A stretch of 64,000 nt of DNA from Syntrophomonas sp. (GCA_016841425.1 JAENZE010000002.1:1-64000), one strand, 5' to 3'; shown: positions 1 to 9,596, counted from the stretch's first letter. The notes: generated from the sequence alone by a model not told the origin. Numbers and translations: made by a program.

Positions 1-480
1 CAGGGTTTCCGTCGCGCGGTCAAGCATGCTGTTGACCAAATCGGCATCAGGGCTTGTCCCTATAGACCAGCTTTGCAGCAACCCATCAAAACAATCCACA
101 ATTGGGGAAAGATATACTTTCCCAGCAGGGATAGCGAAATCCGTTATGTCCGTGAGCCATTTGACGTTCGGCGCATCTGCATGGAAATTGCGCTCGATTA
201 GATTGTCTGCGCCCGGAGTCTCCTCGCCTTGATACGAACTGTATTTTCGCCTCCTTTTTCGGAAAACGACAAGCTCGGATTCCCCCATTATGCGTCTCAC
301 AACCTTTTCGGAAATGCGTGTTTCTTCTCGCGCAAGCAAAGCATGGATTCGTCGGTAGCCATATCGTCCACCGCTATCCTCAAACAACTCTATGATGCGC
401 GCCGCAGTTCTTCGTATTTGCCTGGAATTGACGCGAGCTTTCGATGGTAGAAGTAACTGCTGCGTGCCATTCCTAGGCAG
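1..480 (-). pseudogene. IS3-family transposase (OrfB) remnant, frameshifted and truncated
   Basis: Translated on the minus strand, this stretch gives a typical IS3/IS150-group OrfB segment, including GRYGYRRIHALL and NVKWLTDITDFAIPAGKVY followed by the SPIVDCFDGL region of the DDE integrase core. It runs off the left edge, so the C-terminal catalytic part is not seen. The first 26 residues from an ATG at 468-470 (MARSSYFYHRK...) end at a stop near 390. The remaining homology continues in another frame, so at least one indel separates the two parts. OrfA is absent: at position 480 the IS sequence abuts the duplicated membrane-gene copy, which marks the truncated end. The remnant is almost certainly inactive. 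Confidence 0.85.
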
Positions 481-1147
481 TACTACTTTATGGATTATGG
501 CGAGATCCAAGTATAAGATCAAGGTTGTTCAGATTGCTAGCCGTGTTCTTCTTGTGGGGTATGGTGCCTCCTGGCTCCGGCTCGACAATAGGAGGGTTAA
601 TACATCACATAGGCGGTGCCTACCCAGCTTGGATTATAATAATTCTTGCGGTTATGCTGCCTGTTTATTTATATGGGTTTATATGCATTTTCGATAGCAA
701 GGGAGTGAGAGTTAGGTTAGGGTCCCAGGAGGTAACGCTTTCCGGCCACAGTGGCTGGCAGATTTGGGACAATATATATCGTCTATCGTTTAATGGGTGG
801 TTGTGGCCTCGGGCTATGGAGGTTAATTGGAAATTGCTTAATAGATTAAAAAACCTAATTTTTGTTAATGATGAAAAATTATTAATATTCTGAAAAAAGG
901 AGCGAAAGGCTTGATCAAATTTGTGGCTAAGTATGCCAGTATATCCGCTATTGTAATGATCATACTAGATGGATTTTTTAGTGCAAGGAATAATATGAGA
1001 TTGTATGGATATGGAAAAGAAGACCCATTATTAATTTCTATAATAATGGGTCTTGTAGGAACACTTATTTCACTATTAGGGTGGGCTATAGACAACTATA
1101 GGTATACACAAATAAAAAAGAAGAATGAATCGAAAATCTCTGAGTGA
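480..1147 (+). pseudogene. Decayed membrane-protein gene, copy 1 (paralogous to 7231-7945)
   Basis: From position 480 the DNA matches the interior of the gene at 7231-7945, starting at TACTACTTTATGG. The 5' end of this copy is missing and replaced by the IS3 remnant. The open frame up to 893 encodes LLAVFFLWGMVPPGSGST and a second hydrophobic stretch, then ends. A further segment at 911-1147, in another frame, encodes two more predicted membrane spans and the tail QIKKKNESK, which is also present in the other copy. The two copies carry different indels, so neither is an intact gene. The family is not recognised; the product was probably a small protein with about four transmembrane segments. 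Confidence 0.7.
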
Positions 1148-1857
1148 GGCACTAGATTTTATTGCAAGTTATCTATTTTCTTTCCGGACAAGGTTAAGGC
1201 TCATCTCAGATGAATAGATTGACAAAGGTCAAAGCATAAAATTATTAACATGTACTTTCCAGGAACAATCTATTTATTGATACGTTATAATAAAGGCTCT
1301 TTTACAATTGTTATTATCAAACCCTTTTTATTCAATATTAGAACCTCCATTAATTCTCCTAGCAGGTGTAGTGAGTCAATATATCCTCATTGTATAAGCA
1401 AACCTCCATTTAGGTAATGTAAGATTATCCCATATTATATATTTTCTATAAAGCGAATCTATTTCCTCTCACCAAAGTGACAGTTCACACCCTTAAAAGG
1501 CCCTTTCACCATATATCCATTTACAATAATTACTACAAATGTATAATACATACTAACATCGATGTTGAACTTATGAGAGGGGGGATAATACGCTTATAGA
1601 AAAATGGGATAAAAGTAAATATCGCCAATAATATCAAGGCTTTATTGCAGGAGGAGTTATATCTGACGGCTACCAGTAAGGAACTATAAAAATAACAGCT
1701 GTTTGGGTTAGAGAAATATAATATAAGGTTATTATAAAAGGAGTTAATTGTAGCTGCATTGGGAAGCGGGAATATTCTCTTCCGCACTCTTCTCCATTCA
1801 AAGTAAACAGAAATTAATATTAGGTGTCATAAAATAAAGAAAGGGTGAGAGATTATA
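1148..1857. other. Gene-free gap of about 710 bp
   Basis: No convincing coding sequence is seen on either strand. The only long frame (minus strand, about 1533-1787) has no ribosome site and no recognisable motif. The AT-rich sequence is probably degenerate intergenic DNA left by rearrangement. The last 50 bases hold the AAAGGGTGAGAG ribosome-binding region of the secreted protein that follows. Confidence 0.5.
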
Positions 1858-2420
1858 ATGATAGCGTCATTAAGAAAAAAAAAGATGTATTCGCTGGTAC
1901 TTACTATAGTATTAATTAGCGGAATGGTATTACCGTGTTGTGAAAGTGCGTCAGCTGCGGAATCATATACAACACAAACCAATCTAGTTGCTGTTATATG
2001 GAATACTAATGGACTATTATATTCATTTAATACGGTAAGTTGGGTATCTATAGATGGAGTAGCTTATGATGACGAACTACGGATGGATAGGTACGACGTG
2101 TCGGGAGCAATAGTAAATGGCAAGAGTTACTATTTTAATATTGCCCAAGTTCATGTGAACAGCAACTTTTATTCGGAAGTACAAATATAGGAACATATCC
2201 TCAAAGCTCTTTAACCTACTTCAGCATACTTGTACCTAGTAATTGGATAAAATGGACTAATTATGGATATAAAGACGGCTGCAACAAATGGTTTAATTCA
2301 AATAACCAATGCAAAGCCGAAGTGTGCACATGGTGGCACTCAGCAGATACATTCCCTTCAAATGGCTACCCTAATTACAACCATGTTTTTTACAATCCAT
2401 ACAGTGGGTGGGTTAATTAA
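1858..2420 (+). pseudogene. Secreted protein interrupted by a single frameshift
   Basis: The gene starts at ATG 1858 after GGGTGAGAG. It encodes a clear signal peptide: a KKK-rich start, a hydrophobic core and an ASAAES-type cleavage region around residue 30. The frame stops at 2190. The next frame continues without interruption from about 2175 to the stop at 2418-2420, reading through GSTNIGTYPQSSLTYF to an aromatic- and Cys-rich tail (CTWWHSADTFPSNGYPNYNH). One missing base near 2173 would restore a protein of about 187 residues. The family is not recognised. It may be a recent pseudogene or a sequencing error; the intact downstream frame argues that the lesion is young. Confidence 0.7.
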
Positions 2421-2440
2421 AGTAAAGGAGTGATTATATA

Positions 2441-3073
2441 ATGAAGCCGGGTAAACTAAGAAATGTATTAGTAGTGGTTGCGTTCTTGATATTAGTTGGC
2501 GTAATTAACGCCAGCAATGTTATAGGAACTTCTGAGTTCTTTAAAATTGGGCAAATGATATCGCAGGAAGTTAGAAAAAATGATGAACAAGTTGTTATGA
2601 TTGTTAACGGTGATCCAATTACTAAAAAGGATTATGCAATTCAAAAAATCCTACTGCAAACAACTGATGAAAAAGTATCAGAACAAACCGTTAAAAATAA
2701 ATTGATTGAGACAACTGTAGTCTACCAAGAGGCTAAACGAAGAGGGTTGGAGCCAAGCTTAAATGAAGCAAAGGAATTTGCAAAGATGCAGAAAAATCTA
2801 CTACTTTCTGAACCAAAACCAGAGAATGCAGATTTACTTATTGAATATATAGAAGCACAAGGATTTACAGTTGATGAATATTTCGAGGCTAATGTTGAAG
2901 GTTATAGAAAAGGGCTAGCTATGGCAAATTTGCGTAACATCATATTCGACGAAACTATCGAAAAGATGGGATCAGAGGTTACTTTTGAAACAAAATATGA
3001 TGTATTTAATAGCTATATTAATGATCTAATTGAAGAATCGAATGTAGAATTTGTAGAAGCAAATATAGAATGA
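2441..3073 (+). CDS. Membrane-anchored SurA_N-like protein without a PPIase domain
   Basis: A 210-residue protein begins at ATG 2441 after AAAGGAGTGAT. An N-terminal hydrophobic segment (residues 8-25) anchors or exports it. Residues 50-190 resemble the N-terminal chaperone domain of SurA/PrsA-type foldases: VNGDPITKKDY, then long helices with VYQEAKRRG and a later TVDEYFE segment. The peptidyl-prolyl isomerase domain of the full-length family is absent, so the protein would act at most as a chaperone-like factor outside the membrane. It lies 20 bp downstream of the frameshifted secreted protein, and the pair may once have been an exported protein and its helper. The fold assignment rests on motif resemblance only. 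Confidence 0.6.
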   Translation: MKPGKLRNVLVVVAFLILVGVINASNVIGTSEFFKIGQMISQEVRKNDEQVVMIVNGDPITKKDYAIQKILLQTTDEKVSEQTVKNKLIETTVVYQEAKRRGLEPSLNEAKEFAKMQKNLLLSEPKPENADLLIEYIEAQGFTVDEYFEANVEGYRKGLAMANLRNIIFDETIEKMGSEVTFETKYDVFNSYINDLIEESNVEFVEANIE

Positions 3074-3080
3074 GAATTTT

Positions 3081-3509
3081 GTGGCCTACCCGATAAATAA
3101 GAAGCCTGTTCATTTTTCTAGTGACATTCTAAAACCAAAATATCACAACTTAAATCTACAAGAAATTGTAACCATATTGATCGTTATGTCAACTGTAATA
3201 TTTGGAGGATGTATAGACAATATAATGATTGATAGGCGGTTATATTAATGATAAAGGTATTGAGGAAATTCATCTTGAATATCAGAATAAAACTATAAAG
3301 GTAATTAAAATAGGAGCTGACCAGAAAACATTTTTGGAATATATTATTGGTGTCATTAAAAGCCATTATCGGTTATGACAAACATATGAATGAAATTTTT
3401 TCATATAAATGATGTACAAATATTAACTAAACTGAAAGATGCTACTAAATCAACAAGTAACATCGTGCCTAGAATTTATGTAAGGCTTATGTGCCCTGAT
3501 AATGTTTGA
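3081..3509 (+). pseudogene. Degenerate small membrane-protein gene
   Basis: A GTG-initiated frame at 3081-3248 encodes a hydrophilic start and one hydrophobic span (ILIVMSTVIFGGC). Out of frame, 3233-3378 continues with the plausible coding sequence INDKGIEEIHLEYQNKTIKV. A further short frame (3390-3509) encodes about 39 residues. Together they look like one gene broken by indels, or several fragments. No family is recognised and none of the pieces is likely to be functional. Confidence 0.3.
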
Positions 3510-3575
3510 CGAAGTAGAACTTTGTGATCAACATTGAAGACCGGTAGCGGACAGTATAAAAATTATAATTAAAGT

Positions 3576-3610
3576 AGCCTGCTGGGAATAAATCTCAGCA
3601 GGCTTTTTCT
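3576..3610 (+). terminator. Rho-independent terminator
   Basis: AGCCTGCTG pairs with CAGCAGGCT across a 13-nt loop and is followed by TTTTTCT. It closes the degenerate region upstream and insulates the resolvase gene. Confidence 0.8.
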
Positions 3611-3647
3611 CGGCATATTTAGTCTCAATAATCCTACCTTTTGAAAC

Positions 3648-3733
3648 ACCGTAAAAACGTGTATCAAAAGTCTGTATTTTGACTTTTGAGATGTTTCAAA
3701 AGTAAACGGGGAGTTTTGAGACAGTATCAAAAC
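3648..3733. promoter_or_regulatory. Probable res/operator region of the serine resolvase
   Basis: Just upstream of the resolvase is a cluster of related half-sites built on TCAAAA/TTTTGA. They include an inverted pair TCAAAAGTC/GACTTTTGA (3664-3689), TTTCAAAAGT at about 3694-3703, and a second inverted pair GTTTTGA/TCAAAAC (3713-3733). Spaced inverted half-sites next to the resolvase promoter are the usual form of a resolution site that also autoregulates the gene. The sites are visible; their role is inferred from position. Confidence 0.55.
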
Positions 3734-3748
3734 AAACGAGGTGATTTT

Positions 3749-4309
3749 TTGGCTAAGATAGGATATATGAGAGTGTCCACCCTGGATCAGAACCTGGACC
3801 GGCAGAAAATAGCTTTAGATGAAATCGGGATGGACAAATACTTCATGGAGAAAATCTCAGGGAAAAACAAAGACCGGCCGCAATTAAAGAATATGCTGGA
3901 ATACGTTAGAGAAGGGGACGTCTTGTATATCGAGAGCATTTCCCGACTGGCTCGCAGTACCCGGGATCTACTTTCTATCGTAGAGCAGCTGCAGGAGAAA
4001 AAAGTAGAACTGGTTTCACTTAAAGAGAGCATTGATACCAACACTCCCCAGGGGAGATTCACACTGACCATATTCGGTGCTTTATCGGAACTTGAACGGG
4101 AAAACACCCTGCAACGGCAAAAAGAGGGGATAGCAGCTGCCCGGCTTAAAGGGAAAAATTTTGGCAGACCGAAGGTTAAGGAACCTCAAGAATGGGATAG
4201 TGTTGTTGCTCTTTGGCAAAAAGGAGACATTAACGCTGCCCAGGCTATGCAGAGGTTAAATATGAGTAGAGCGACGTTTTATCGCAGATTAAAAGAGTAT
4301 CTCAATTAA
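3749..4309 (+). CDS. Serine recombinase, resolvase/invertase family
   Basis: The likely start is TTG 3749, seven bases after GAGGTG, giving 186 residues from MAKIGYMRVSTLDQN. An earlier in-frame start at 3686 lies inside the res-like repeats and is less likely. The nucleophilic serine is in GYMRVST (about residue 10). Other motifs are SISRLARSTRDLL (about 67-79), the conserved ALSELERE segment and a C-terminal helix-turn-helix ending MSRATFYRRLKEYL. The length matches Tn3-type resolvases and plasmid multimer-resolution proteins. It probably resolves co-integrates or dimers at the adjacent res-like site. It is not of the large-serine-integrase type and would not by itself integrate an element. 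Confidence 0.92.
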   Translation: MAKIGYMRVSTLDQNLDRQKIALDEIGMDKYFMEKISGKNKDRPQLKNMLEYVREGDVLYIESISRLARSTRDLLSIVEQLQEKKVELVSLKESIDTNTPQGRFTLTIFGALSELERENTLQRQKEGIAAARLKGKNFGRPKVKEPQEWDSVVALWQKGDINAAQAMQRLNMSRATFYRRLKEYLN

Positions 4310-4740
4310 TTGAGAAATCACCAGTCTTATTTCCGAATGCTGAAGGAGCCGATAATGCTGGTTACGACAAATACCAGACAGTTGAATACGTCATAACCTT
4401 CGTGCAAGGGCTCGAATATGTTTCTGATAACCTTTCCACAGGCTATGATGAGTATCCGCGGTATTCATCGGAAACTCTTTTGGAACAAGGAGGAGATTGT
4501 GAGGATACCGCCATTTTAACCGCAGTTTTACTAAGGCAATTGGATTTTGGAAGTGCTCTCATCTTTTTCGATGACCATTGCGCCGTTGGTCTTAAAGGAG
4601 AAGACACGGTTCCAGGATATTACTTTACTGTTGAAGACACTCGTTATTATTATGTTGAAACCACTGCCCTCGGCTGGCCAATCGGAGTTATGCCAGACTT
4701 GTATAAGAACAAAAAGGCATTAGTGTTGCCTTTACCATAG
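4310..4740 (+). pseudogene. 5'-truncated transglutaminase-like cysteine peptidase
   Basis: An open frame in a different phase from the resolvase begins inside the resolvase's last codons without a start. It encodes the C-terminal part of a transglutaminase-like domain. The catalytic cysteine sits in EQGGDCEDTAILTAVLLRQL, the histidine in FFDDHCAVGL, and the third position is likely in YYYVETTALG. A GTG at 4402 could start a shorter product, but it has no good ribosome site and would lack the domain's N-terminal part. The abrupt junction with the resolvase suggests that insertion or deletion of the resolvase unit removed the front half. The product, if made, is probably inactive. Confidence 0.65.
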
Positions 4741-4956
4741 GGGATGTTAACGCCGCCATAAGAATTCCAAAGGAGAGGTGCGGACGAAATTGCCTGACCA
4801 GGAATTGATGGATATAATGACCATATCTTAGGAAAGGATAGACGCCTCTTTGAAATATGTAAATGCGGGAACATAAATGGAACAATATGGTATATTATTT
4901 ATGTATATACAGATTATGGATATTTGAAGCGTTGTTAATCAAAGGAGGTTCGGCTT

Positions 4957-5214
4957 ATGCTAAAATCCACTGGCATGGTGAGAAAAGTTGATGAACTAGG
5001 TCGTATTGTGCTTCCAATGGAACTGCGTAGAACCATGAATATTAACGAAAAAGATCCCCTGGAGATATTTACAGATGGTGAGAAAATTATACTAACAAAA
5101 TATTCACCAGGATGCATTTTCTGCGGTAATGTTAATGGCGTCGGCGTCCAGAATTATAAAGGCAAGTATCTATGCGATAGTTGTATTCAGGAGATAGGGC
5201 AAAATGTTATATAA
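4957..5214 (+). CDS. AbrB/SpoVT-type regulator with a C-terminal zinc ribbon
   Basis: This 85-residue protein follows a strong AAAGGAGGTT site. Residues 1-48 form an AbrB-like swapped-hairpin DNA-binding domain (MVRKVDELGRIVLPMELRR...). Residues 51-78 carry CIFCGN and, 17 residues later, CDSCI, a likely zinc ribbon. AbrB-family proteins bind DNA as dimers or tetramers and repress transition-state or plasmid genes. The zinc ribbon could mediate oligomerisation or further DNA contacts. About 270 bp separate it from the next gene, so no operon is evident. It may regulate neighbouring accessory genes, but no target site was identified. Confidence 0.88.
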   Translation: MLKSTGMVRKVDELGRIVLPMELRRTMNINEKDPLEIFTDGEKIILTKYSPGCIFCGNVNGVGVQNYKGKYLCDSCIQEIGQNVI

Positions 5215-5481
5215 ACTAAATATTGATACTCACAAGCTTAAATGGCTATTAGAGTGACCCAGCTAACTAATAAGTTTGCAATCATGTCTGCTTTATAGAG
5301 TACAGAACAATCGCAATATTTATTTTCTGGGTCGGTTTAACTCTGTATAATATAGCCAATATATTGACGATACCTATCCTCTAATATATATACTGCATAC
5401 GGATTATGGAAAGTGCGCCAGACCTATAATCCCAGTTTGTAGACCTTGAAGAATGTGTTTGATGAGAGGAGGCGCGCATGA

Positions 5482-6192
5482 ATGCTATGGACGACGGTTA
5501 AGGGTGCGGGTAAATCAATTGCCTTCACAGACGTGGAAAAGGGACCGGCTTCGATAGCCGCTCCGAGGTTTTTGGATAAATTTCATGATAAATATATTAA
5601 GCAATGCTACAAGTATTTCAATGCAACAGAGGATATACCTTTCAATTATAGTGAGATGAGGATGCATTCGGTTATGATTCCAGCCTTAGACAAGGTTTCC
5701 GATGCGGTGTTTGTAGAACAATATATAAACAAAAAAGGAAGAGCCGGAAGGGTAGATTACTTGGTTTTATCCGGCAACCAGGTGTATCTTATTGAACTGA
5801 AACACTCATGGTTGAGCTTTAATTCCGGAAATGCAACTGTTGCTACTAATAAGAAATGGCAAAATGCCTTTACTGATTTAAAGGCCGTATCGTGGGAAGA
5901 AGCATTCTCAATATTTCCTGAAGTCAGGACTGTGGCTAAAGTAGCCCTTATGGTTGTTCCTCTGTATAACAGATCTAAAAATTTGAAAAAATTAGCCAAC
6001 CAATCATACACTCTCGAAAGGATTTTTGAAAAATACCGGTCTTTTTCTGATCAATTGTCACCGAAACCAGGTTGGATGGGTATCTGGGCGGTTAAACCGC
6101 AAATGGCCAAACCCATAATAACGAAAGATCATTATTATGAGTGCTATCCTGCGGTTGCCCTGTTTGCCTGTATTAAAGGGAAGACAAAATGA
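5482..6192 (+). CDS. PD-(D/E)XK-like protein, paralogue of 60083-60796
   Basis: This 236-residue protein is closely related to the one at 60083. Shared blocks are GPASIA, MRMHSVMIPALDKVSDA, GRAGRVDYLVLSGN and the C-terminal YECYPAVAL. The central GRAGRVDYLVLSGN plus VYLIELKH carries an Asp, a strand and an E-x-K triad, the typical layout of PD-(D/E)XK nuclease-like folds. That suggests a small nuclease or nuclease-like protein, but no specific family is recognised. ATG 5482 is used because the ATG at 5478, better spaced from GAGAGGAGG, runs into a stop after seven codons; this may reflect a small indel at the start. It is monocistronic between AbrB and a membrane protein. Confidence 0.6.
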   Translation: MLWTTVKGAGKSIAFTDVEKGPASIAAPRFLDKFHDKYIKQCYKYFNATEDIPFNYSEMRMHSVMIPALDKVSDAVFVEQYINKKGRAGRVDYLVLSGNQVYLIELKHSWLSFNSGNATVATNKKWQNAFTDLKAVSWEEAFSIFPEVRTVAKVALMVVPLYNRSKNLKKLANQSYTLERIFEKYRSFSDQLSPKPGWMGIWAVKPQMAKPIITKDHYYECYPAVALFACIKGKTK

Positions 6193-6313
6193 ACATGGGA
6201 AAGGCAAAAAATATAATGCCCAAGGGGTGAGATACAAATAATTAGTAAATTCAGCCGAGTTTAAAACCCGGTAATTTAAGAAGTTCTTAGGTTTGAAGGG
6301 GAGTGGGGGTAAA

Positions 6314-7051
6314 ATGGTTTTAACCAAAGCGCTGGAGGCATATGGTAAATATTTTCGTATGATCGTAGCCATTGTTCTTCCAATAGGGATAATAATAGGT
6401 TTGATTTTATGTGGGATTAGCAATTCGGAATACCATAAGCTGGATTATCTGTTGATATTTAATGTTCCAGGTTGGCTTTTAAGCCCCTTATGGATAGGAG
6501 CCTTGATATATAGCTTATCAAGGCTGGAATCAGGGCAGGAAATAACTTATCAAAATGCTATAAAACATGGCTTAAAAACATGGTGGAAACTTGCTATTAT
6601 AGGCATGATTGCGATAGGATGCCAGTCTCTTCAGTTGGTTTTCCCATCATATAAATACAACTTATCGTGGCTGTATTTTTTGATCATCGTCTTTATCGTT
6701 ATGAGGTATATATTCATATTACCCGTATTAACCCTGGAGAGCAGAGGAGCAATAGAATCATTAAGGAGATCTGCTGAATTATCAGAAGGCAAACGCTTAA
6801 GCATGTTTTTTGAATTTATCGGGTTGTGGGTTTTGCTCTATGTAGTAAAGTTTCTCCTGAGCATGCTTCTTGGATGGGCGGGAAATCTTCTCGGAGCAAT
6901 ATGGATAACACAAGTATACTTTATTGTAATTCTAGGTATGATCGGGCCAGTTATAACCTCTCTCATTATAGTCTGGATCTACTACTATTATCTTGAGCAA
7001 AGCAGATCAACGATTGAACAGGAAAATATAGAACAATTTGAATATGATTGA
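6314..7051 (+). CDS. Polytopic membrane protein of unknown function
   Basis: ATG 6314 follows GGGGAGTGGGGG and gives about 245 residues; TTG 6293 in frame is an alternative start. The protein has about six hydrophobic segments: two near the start, a pair around residues 95-130, and two or three after 165. A conserved-looking cytoplasmic motif, RGAIESLRRSAELSEGKR, lies between spans. This layout resembles the glycerophosphodiesterase-membrane-domain/DUF975-like families common in Firmicutes, but the match is only by overall character. The last 20 residues are acidic and soluble. No transport or enzyme motif is seen. Confidence 0.65.
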   Translation: MVLTKALEAYGKYFRMIVAIVLPIGIIIGLILCGISNSEYHKLDYLLIFNVPGWLLSPLWIGALIYSLSRLESGQEITYQNAIKHGLKTWWKLAIIGMIAIGCQSLQLVFPSYKYNLSWLYFLIIVFIVMRYIFILPVLTLESRGAIESLRRSAELSEGKRLSMFFEFIGLWVLLYVVKFLLSMLLGWAGNLLGAIWITQVYFIVILGMIGPVITSLIIVWIYYYYLEQSRSTIEQENIEQFEYD

Positions 7052-7230
7052 TATCTAAGTATGGTCAGAATTTCGTAACTTATAAGCAGCCATCTAGCGG
7101 GTTAACAGTAATATATATGTAAAAAGCTGATGGGTTTGACCTGGAGTTGCTGACCAATCCGTATTTATACTAGTAAAAAAGTCCGATATCAATCGGTGAG
7201 TCAAACCTACGGTGGAAATGGAGGCTTAAA

Positions 7231-7945
7231 ATGTATCCTTTCATAGCTTTTTTCTTGGTATCATTTTGGATAGTGGTACTACTTTATGGATTATGGCGAG
7301 ATCCAAGTATAAGATCAAGGTTGCTCAGATTGCTAGCCGTGTTCTTCTTGTGGGGTATGGTGCCTCCTGGCTCCGGCTCGACAATAGGAGAGTTAATACA
7401 TCATATAGGTAGTGCCTATCCAGCTTGGATTATAATAGTTCTTGCGGTTATGCTGCCGGTTTATTTATATGGGTTTATATTGCATTTTCCGATAGCAGGG
7501 TGTTGAGGGGAAATCTAGTCTTGGCTCCAAAGGACAACCATTCCGATCATTATGTCAGCAATATCGGGGCATTATATACCGCCTGTCGCATAATGGGTGA
7601 TGGTTGTGGCCTCGGGCTATGGAGGATAATTTGAAATTACTTAATAGATTAAAAAGTCTAATTTTTGTTAATGACCCAAAATTTCTAATATATTATCAAA
7701 AGACAAGAGCGAAAGGCTTGTTAAAGTTTATAGTTACGAATACAAGTATATATATTATTGTTATGATTATAGTTGCTATTACAATGAATATTATATCTTG
7801 TGGATATGTAAAAGAAGGAACATTGTTGACTTCTTTAACAATTGGTCTTATATCAGGAATAGTAGTTTCACTAATACAGTGGGTCATGGGCTATGATAGG
7901 TATTCACAAATAAAAAAGAAGAATGAATCAAAAACCCCCCGTTAG
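7231..7945 (+). pseudogene. Decayed membrane-protein gene, copy 2 (paralogous to 480-1147)
   Basis: A good start (ATG 7231 after GGAGGC) opens a 91-residue frame with two hydrophobic spans and the shared block LLAVFFLWGMVPPGSGST. The frame stops at 7506, where copy 1 lacks two bases and reads on. A second frame from about 7604 to 7945 carries NLKLLNRLKSLIFVND, two further spans and the QIKKKNESK tail shared with copy 1. Each copy therefore has its own lesions. The 91-residue product could still be made. The pair marks an old segmental duplication of about 670 bp. Confidence 0.65.
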
Positions 7946-8621
7946 ATAGGACGCCCTTCAAAGTGGGCAGCGTGTCTTTAACAGGGATTTCTTCCACGAG
8001 TCATATTTCACCATATTTACAATTCGCTTGTTTATCCCATTTATTCAGTATTTGACACCGATAAACGAAGGTTACGGCATTATCTAGCAAGAGAGTACAT
8101 CATTGTTTTGCTGCATAGGCTATTATCGCAGAAACAGTGGCTGGACGTAAAAGAGCGCACTTAAAAACCAACCAGTTAATGCTGCATGGGCAAAAATCGT
8201 TTTAGCTACTTGCCCAGTTGGGTTGTGAAGCTAAAGGAAATCAAGAAGAAATACAATTTATCAATATGACAGATTAAGATAATTACTGGTATAAGTAGCG
8301 GCTTTTTTTGAAAGCTTAAATGCTTTCAATAGCAAATTGGGAGGAAAATATGGTAAAATAAGGAAACATAATGTATAAATTATTTAAGAGTATATTGTTT
8401 GAAAAAGCATACTGTTAAGTTTCGCAATAACAGAATTGGTTAATGCCTTATTACAAAATTAAAGTATCTCCACTATTACCCCTAGTTTTTGCATAGTAAC
8501 AGCAAGACATTTATCCACAGTCCTAAGGAATTTTGTTAGAAGTGGTAATAATGAATATTTGATAGTAGAGCTTGTCTTACTAACATGCTGAATGTAGTAG
8601 CTTAAAGGAGGCGTACAAATA
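7946..8621. other. Gene-free gap of about 680 bp
   Basis: No frame with a ribosome site, start and plausible protein composition is seen on either strand, and no clear hairpin-plus-T-run terminator was found. The final bases contain AAAGGAGGCG, the ribosome site of the lipoprotein gene. Confidence 0.5.
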
Positions 8622-9596
8622 ATGAAGAAACGCCAAAGAAGTATTAGTATAAAATCTGTGAATTGTTTTATTGTTGCAGGGGTAATCGTCTTTATTGCTG
8701 TATGTATAACGGGTTGTTCGGGAGCACTGGGAACTTTTTTTCAGTCAAAATACATAACACATTATTTTGAGGAGGCACCGATTAGAAATGCAGCATACTG
8801 GCATATTGATCCTGAAAATGTTGGTTATGATTCTCCTATGATAGGCTTCATTAAGTTAACTGACTCTATCGAGTGTTATACAGAAATGGGAGTTCCTCAC
8901 TATCGTATTGATAATGGGTGGAATTCTAATATTCGTTTCGAAATTAAAGATTTGTTAACCCGAAACCAAGTAGAAGGTTTAAAAAAGTGCTTCACGGATA
9001 TTTTTTTGGTCTATCCTGTTGAACAATATAGTGGTGAAAACATACAAGGAAGAGTTGTCGTTGGAATAGACAACACGGAAGAAGAACATTTAAAAGCTAT
9101 CCTTACATACATATCGGATCAAGTTGATGTGCGTCCGATTGTTGTAGTTTTTGTAAAAAAAGAATTTGGCGGTCAGAAAATATTTATAGTTAGAGATTCT
9201 TATGGGTATATAACCGAAAACGAAATGTATATACAAAAAATTGGTAACACAATATGGAATATAGATGATTGGAATCTCAAAGAAAGGTTGCAGCAAAACC
9301 CTTTTATCGACTTGGTTGTCACGCAAGGATATTATGACGGAACATATACAGAATGTTCTTCTTGTGATCTATATATTTATACCAAACAAAGAGAATGCAT
9401 AGAAAAACGAAAAGAGATATTTGACTACGTTTTTTTCGAGGTTGAGAAGCTTTATGGAGAAATTCCAGTAAACATAGTGTTATTTTATGAGAACGTACGA
9501 GAAGGTGAACAAAGGGGAGGGACTGGCTATCAAAATGTCCAGGGTGTCGCCTATAAACTTCCGCATGATAAGGAAGCCAGGATATTGTTTGATTAG
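8622..9596 (+). CDS. Putative lipoprotein of unknown function
   Basis: This 324-residue protein starts at ATG 8622, nine bases after AAAGGAGGCG. A basic N-terminus and a hydrophobic core (residues 15-30) lead to a lipobox ITGCSG, which predicts lipid attachment at a cysteine near residue 32 and an extracytoplasmic location. The rest is soluble, with mixed alpha/beta character and several surface-type aromatic and acidic patches. A CSSC pair occurs near residue 248. No family is recognised. It stands alone, with wide gaps upstream and a convergent truncated secreted gene downstream. Confidence 0.7.
   Translation: MKKRQRSISIKSVNCFIVAGVIVFIAVCITGCSGALGTFFQSKYITHYFEEAPIRNAAYWHIDPENVGYDSPMIGFIKLTDSIECYTEMGVPHYRIDNGWNSNIRFEIKDLLTRNQVEGLKKCFTDIFLVYPVEQYSGENIQGRVVVGIDNTEEEHLKAILTYISDQVDVRPIVVVFVKKEFGGQKIFIVRDSYGYITENEMYIQKIGNTIWNIDDWNLKERLQQNPFIDLVVTQGYYDGTYTECSSCDLYIYTKQRECIEKRKEIFDYVFFEVEKLYGEIPVNIVLFYENVREGEQRGGTGYQNVQGVAYKLPHDKEARILFD

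Noticed and set aside
1533-1787. Minus-strand frame of 84 codons in the 1.1-1.9 kb gap
   Set aside because: Low-complexity hydrophobic composition without start signals; more likely chance in AT-rich DNA.
3749-4309. Serine recombinase as the integrase of the conjugation-like block
   Set aside because: It is a short resolvase with a res-like site, lacks the large C-terminal region of serine integrases, and is 22 kb from the block.
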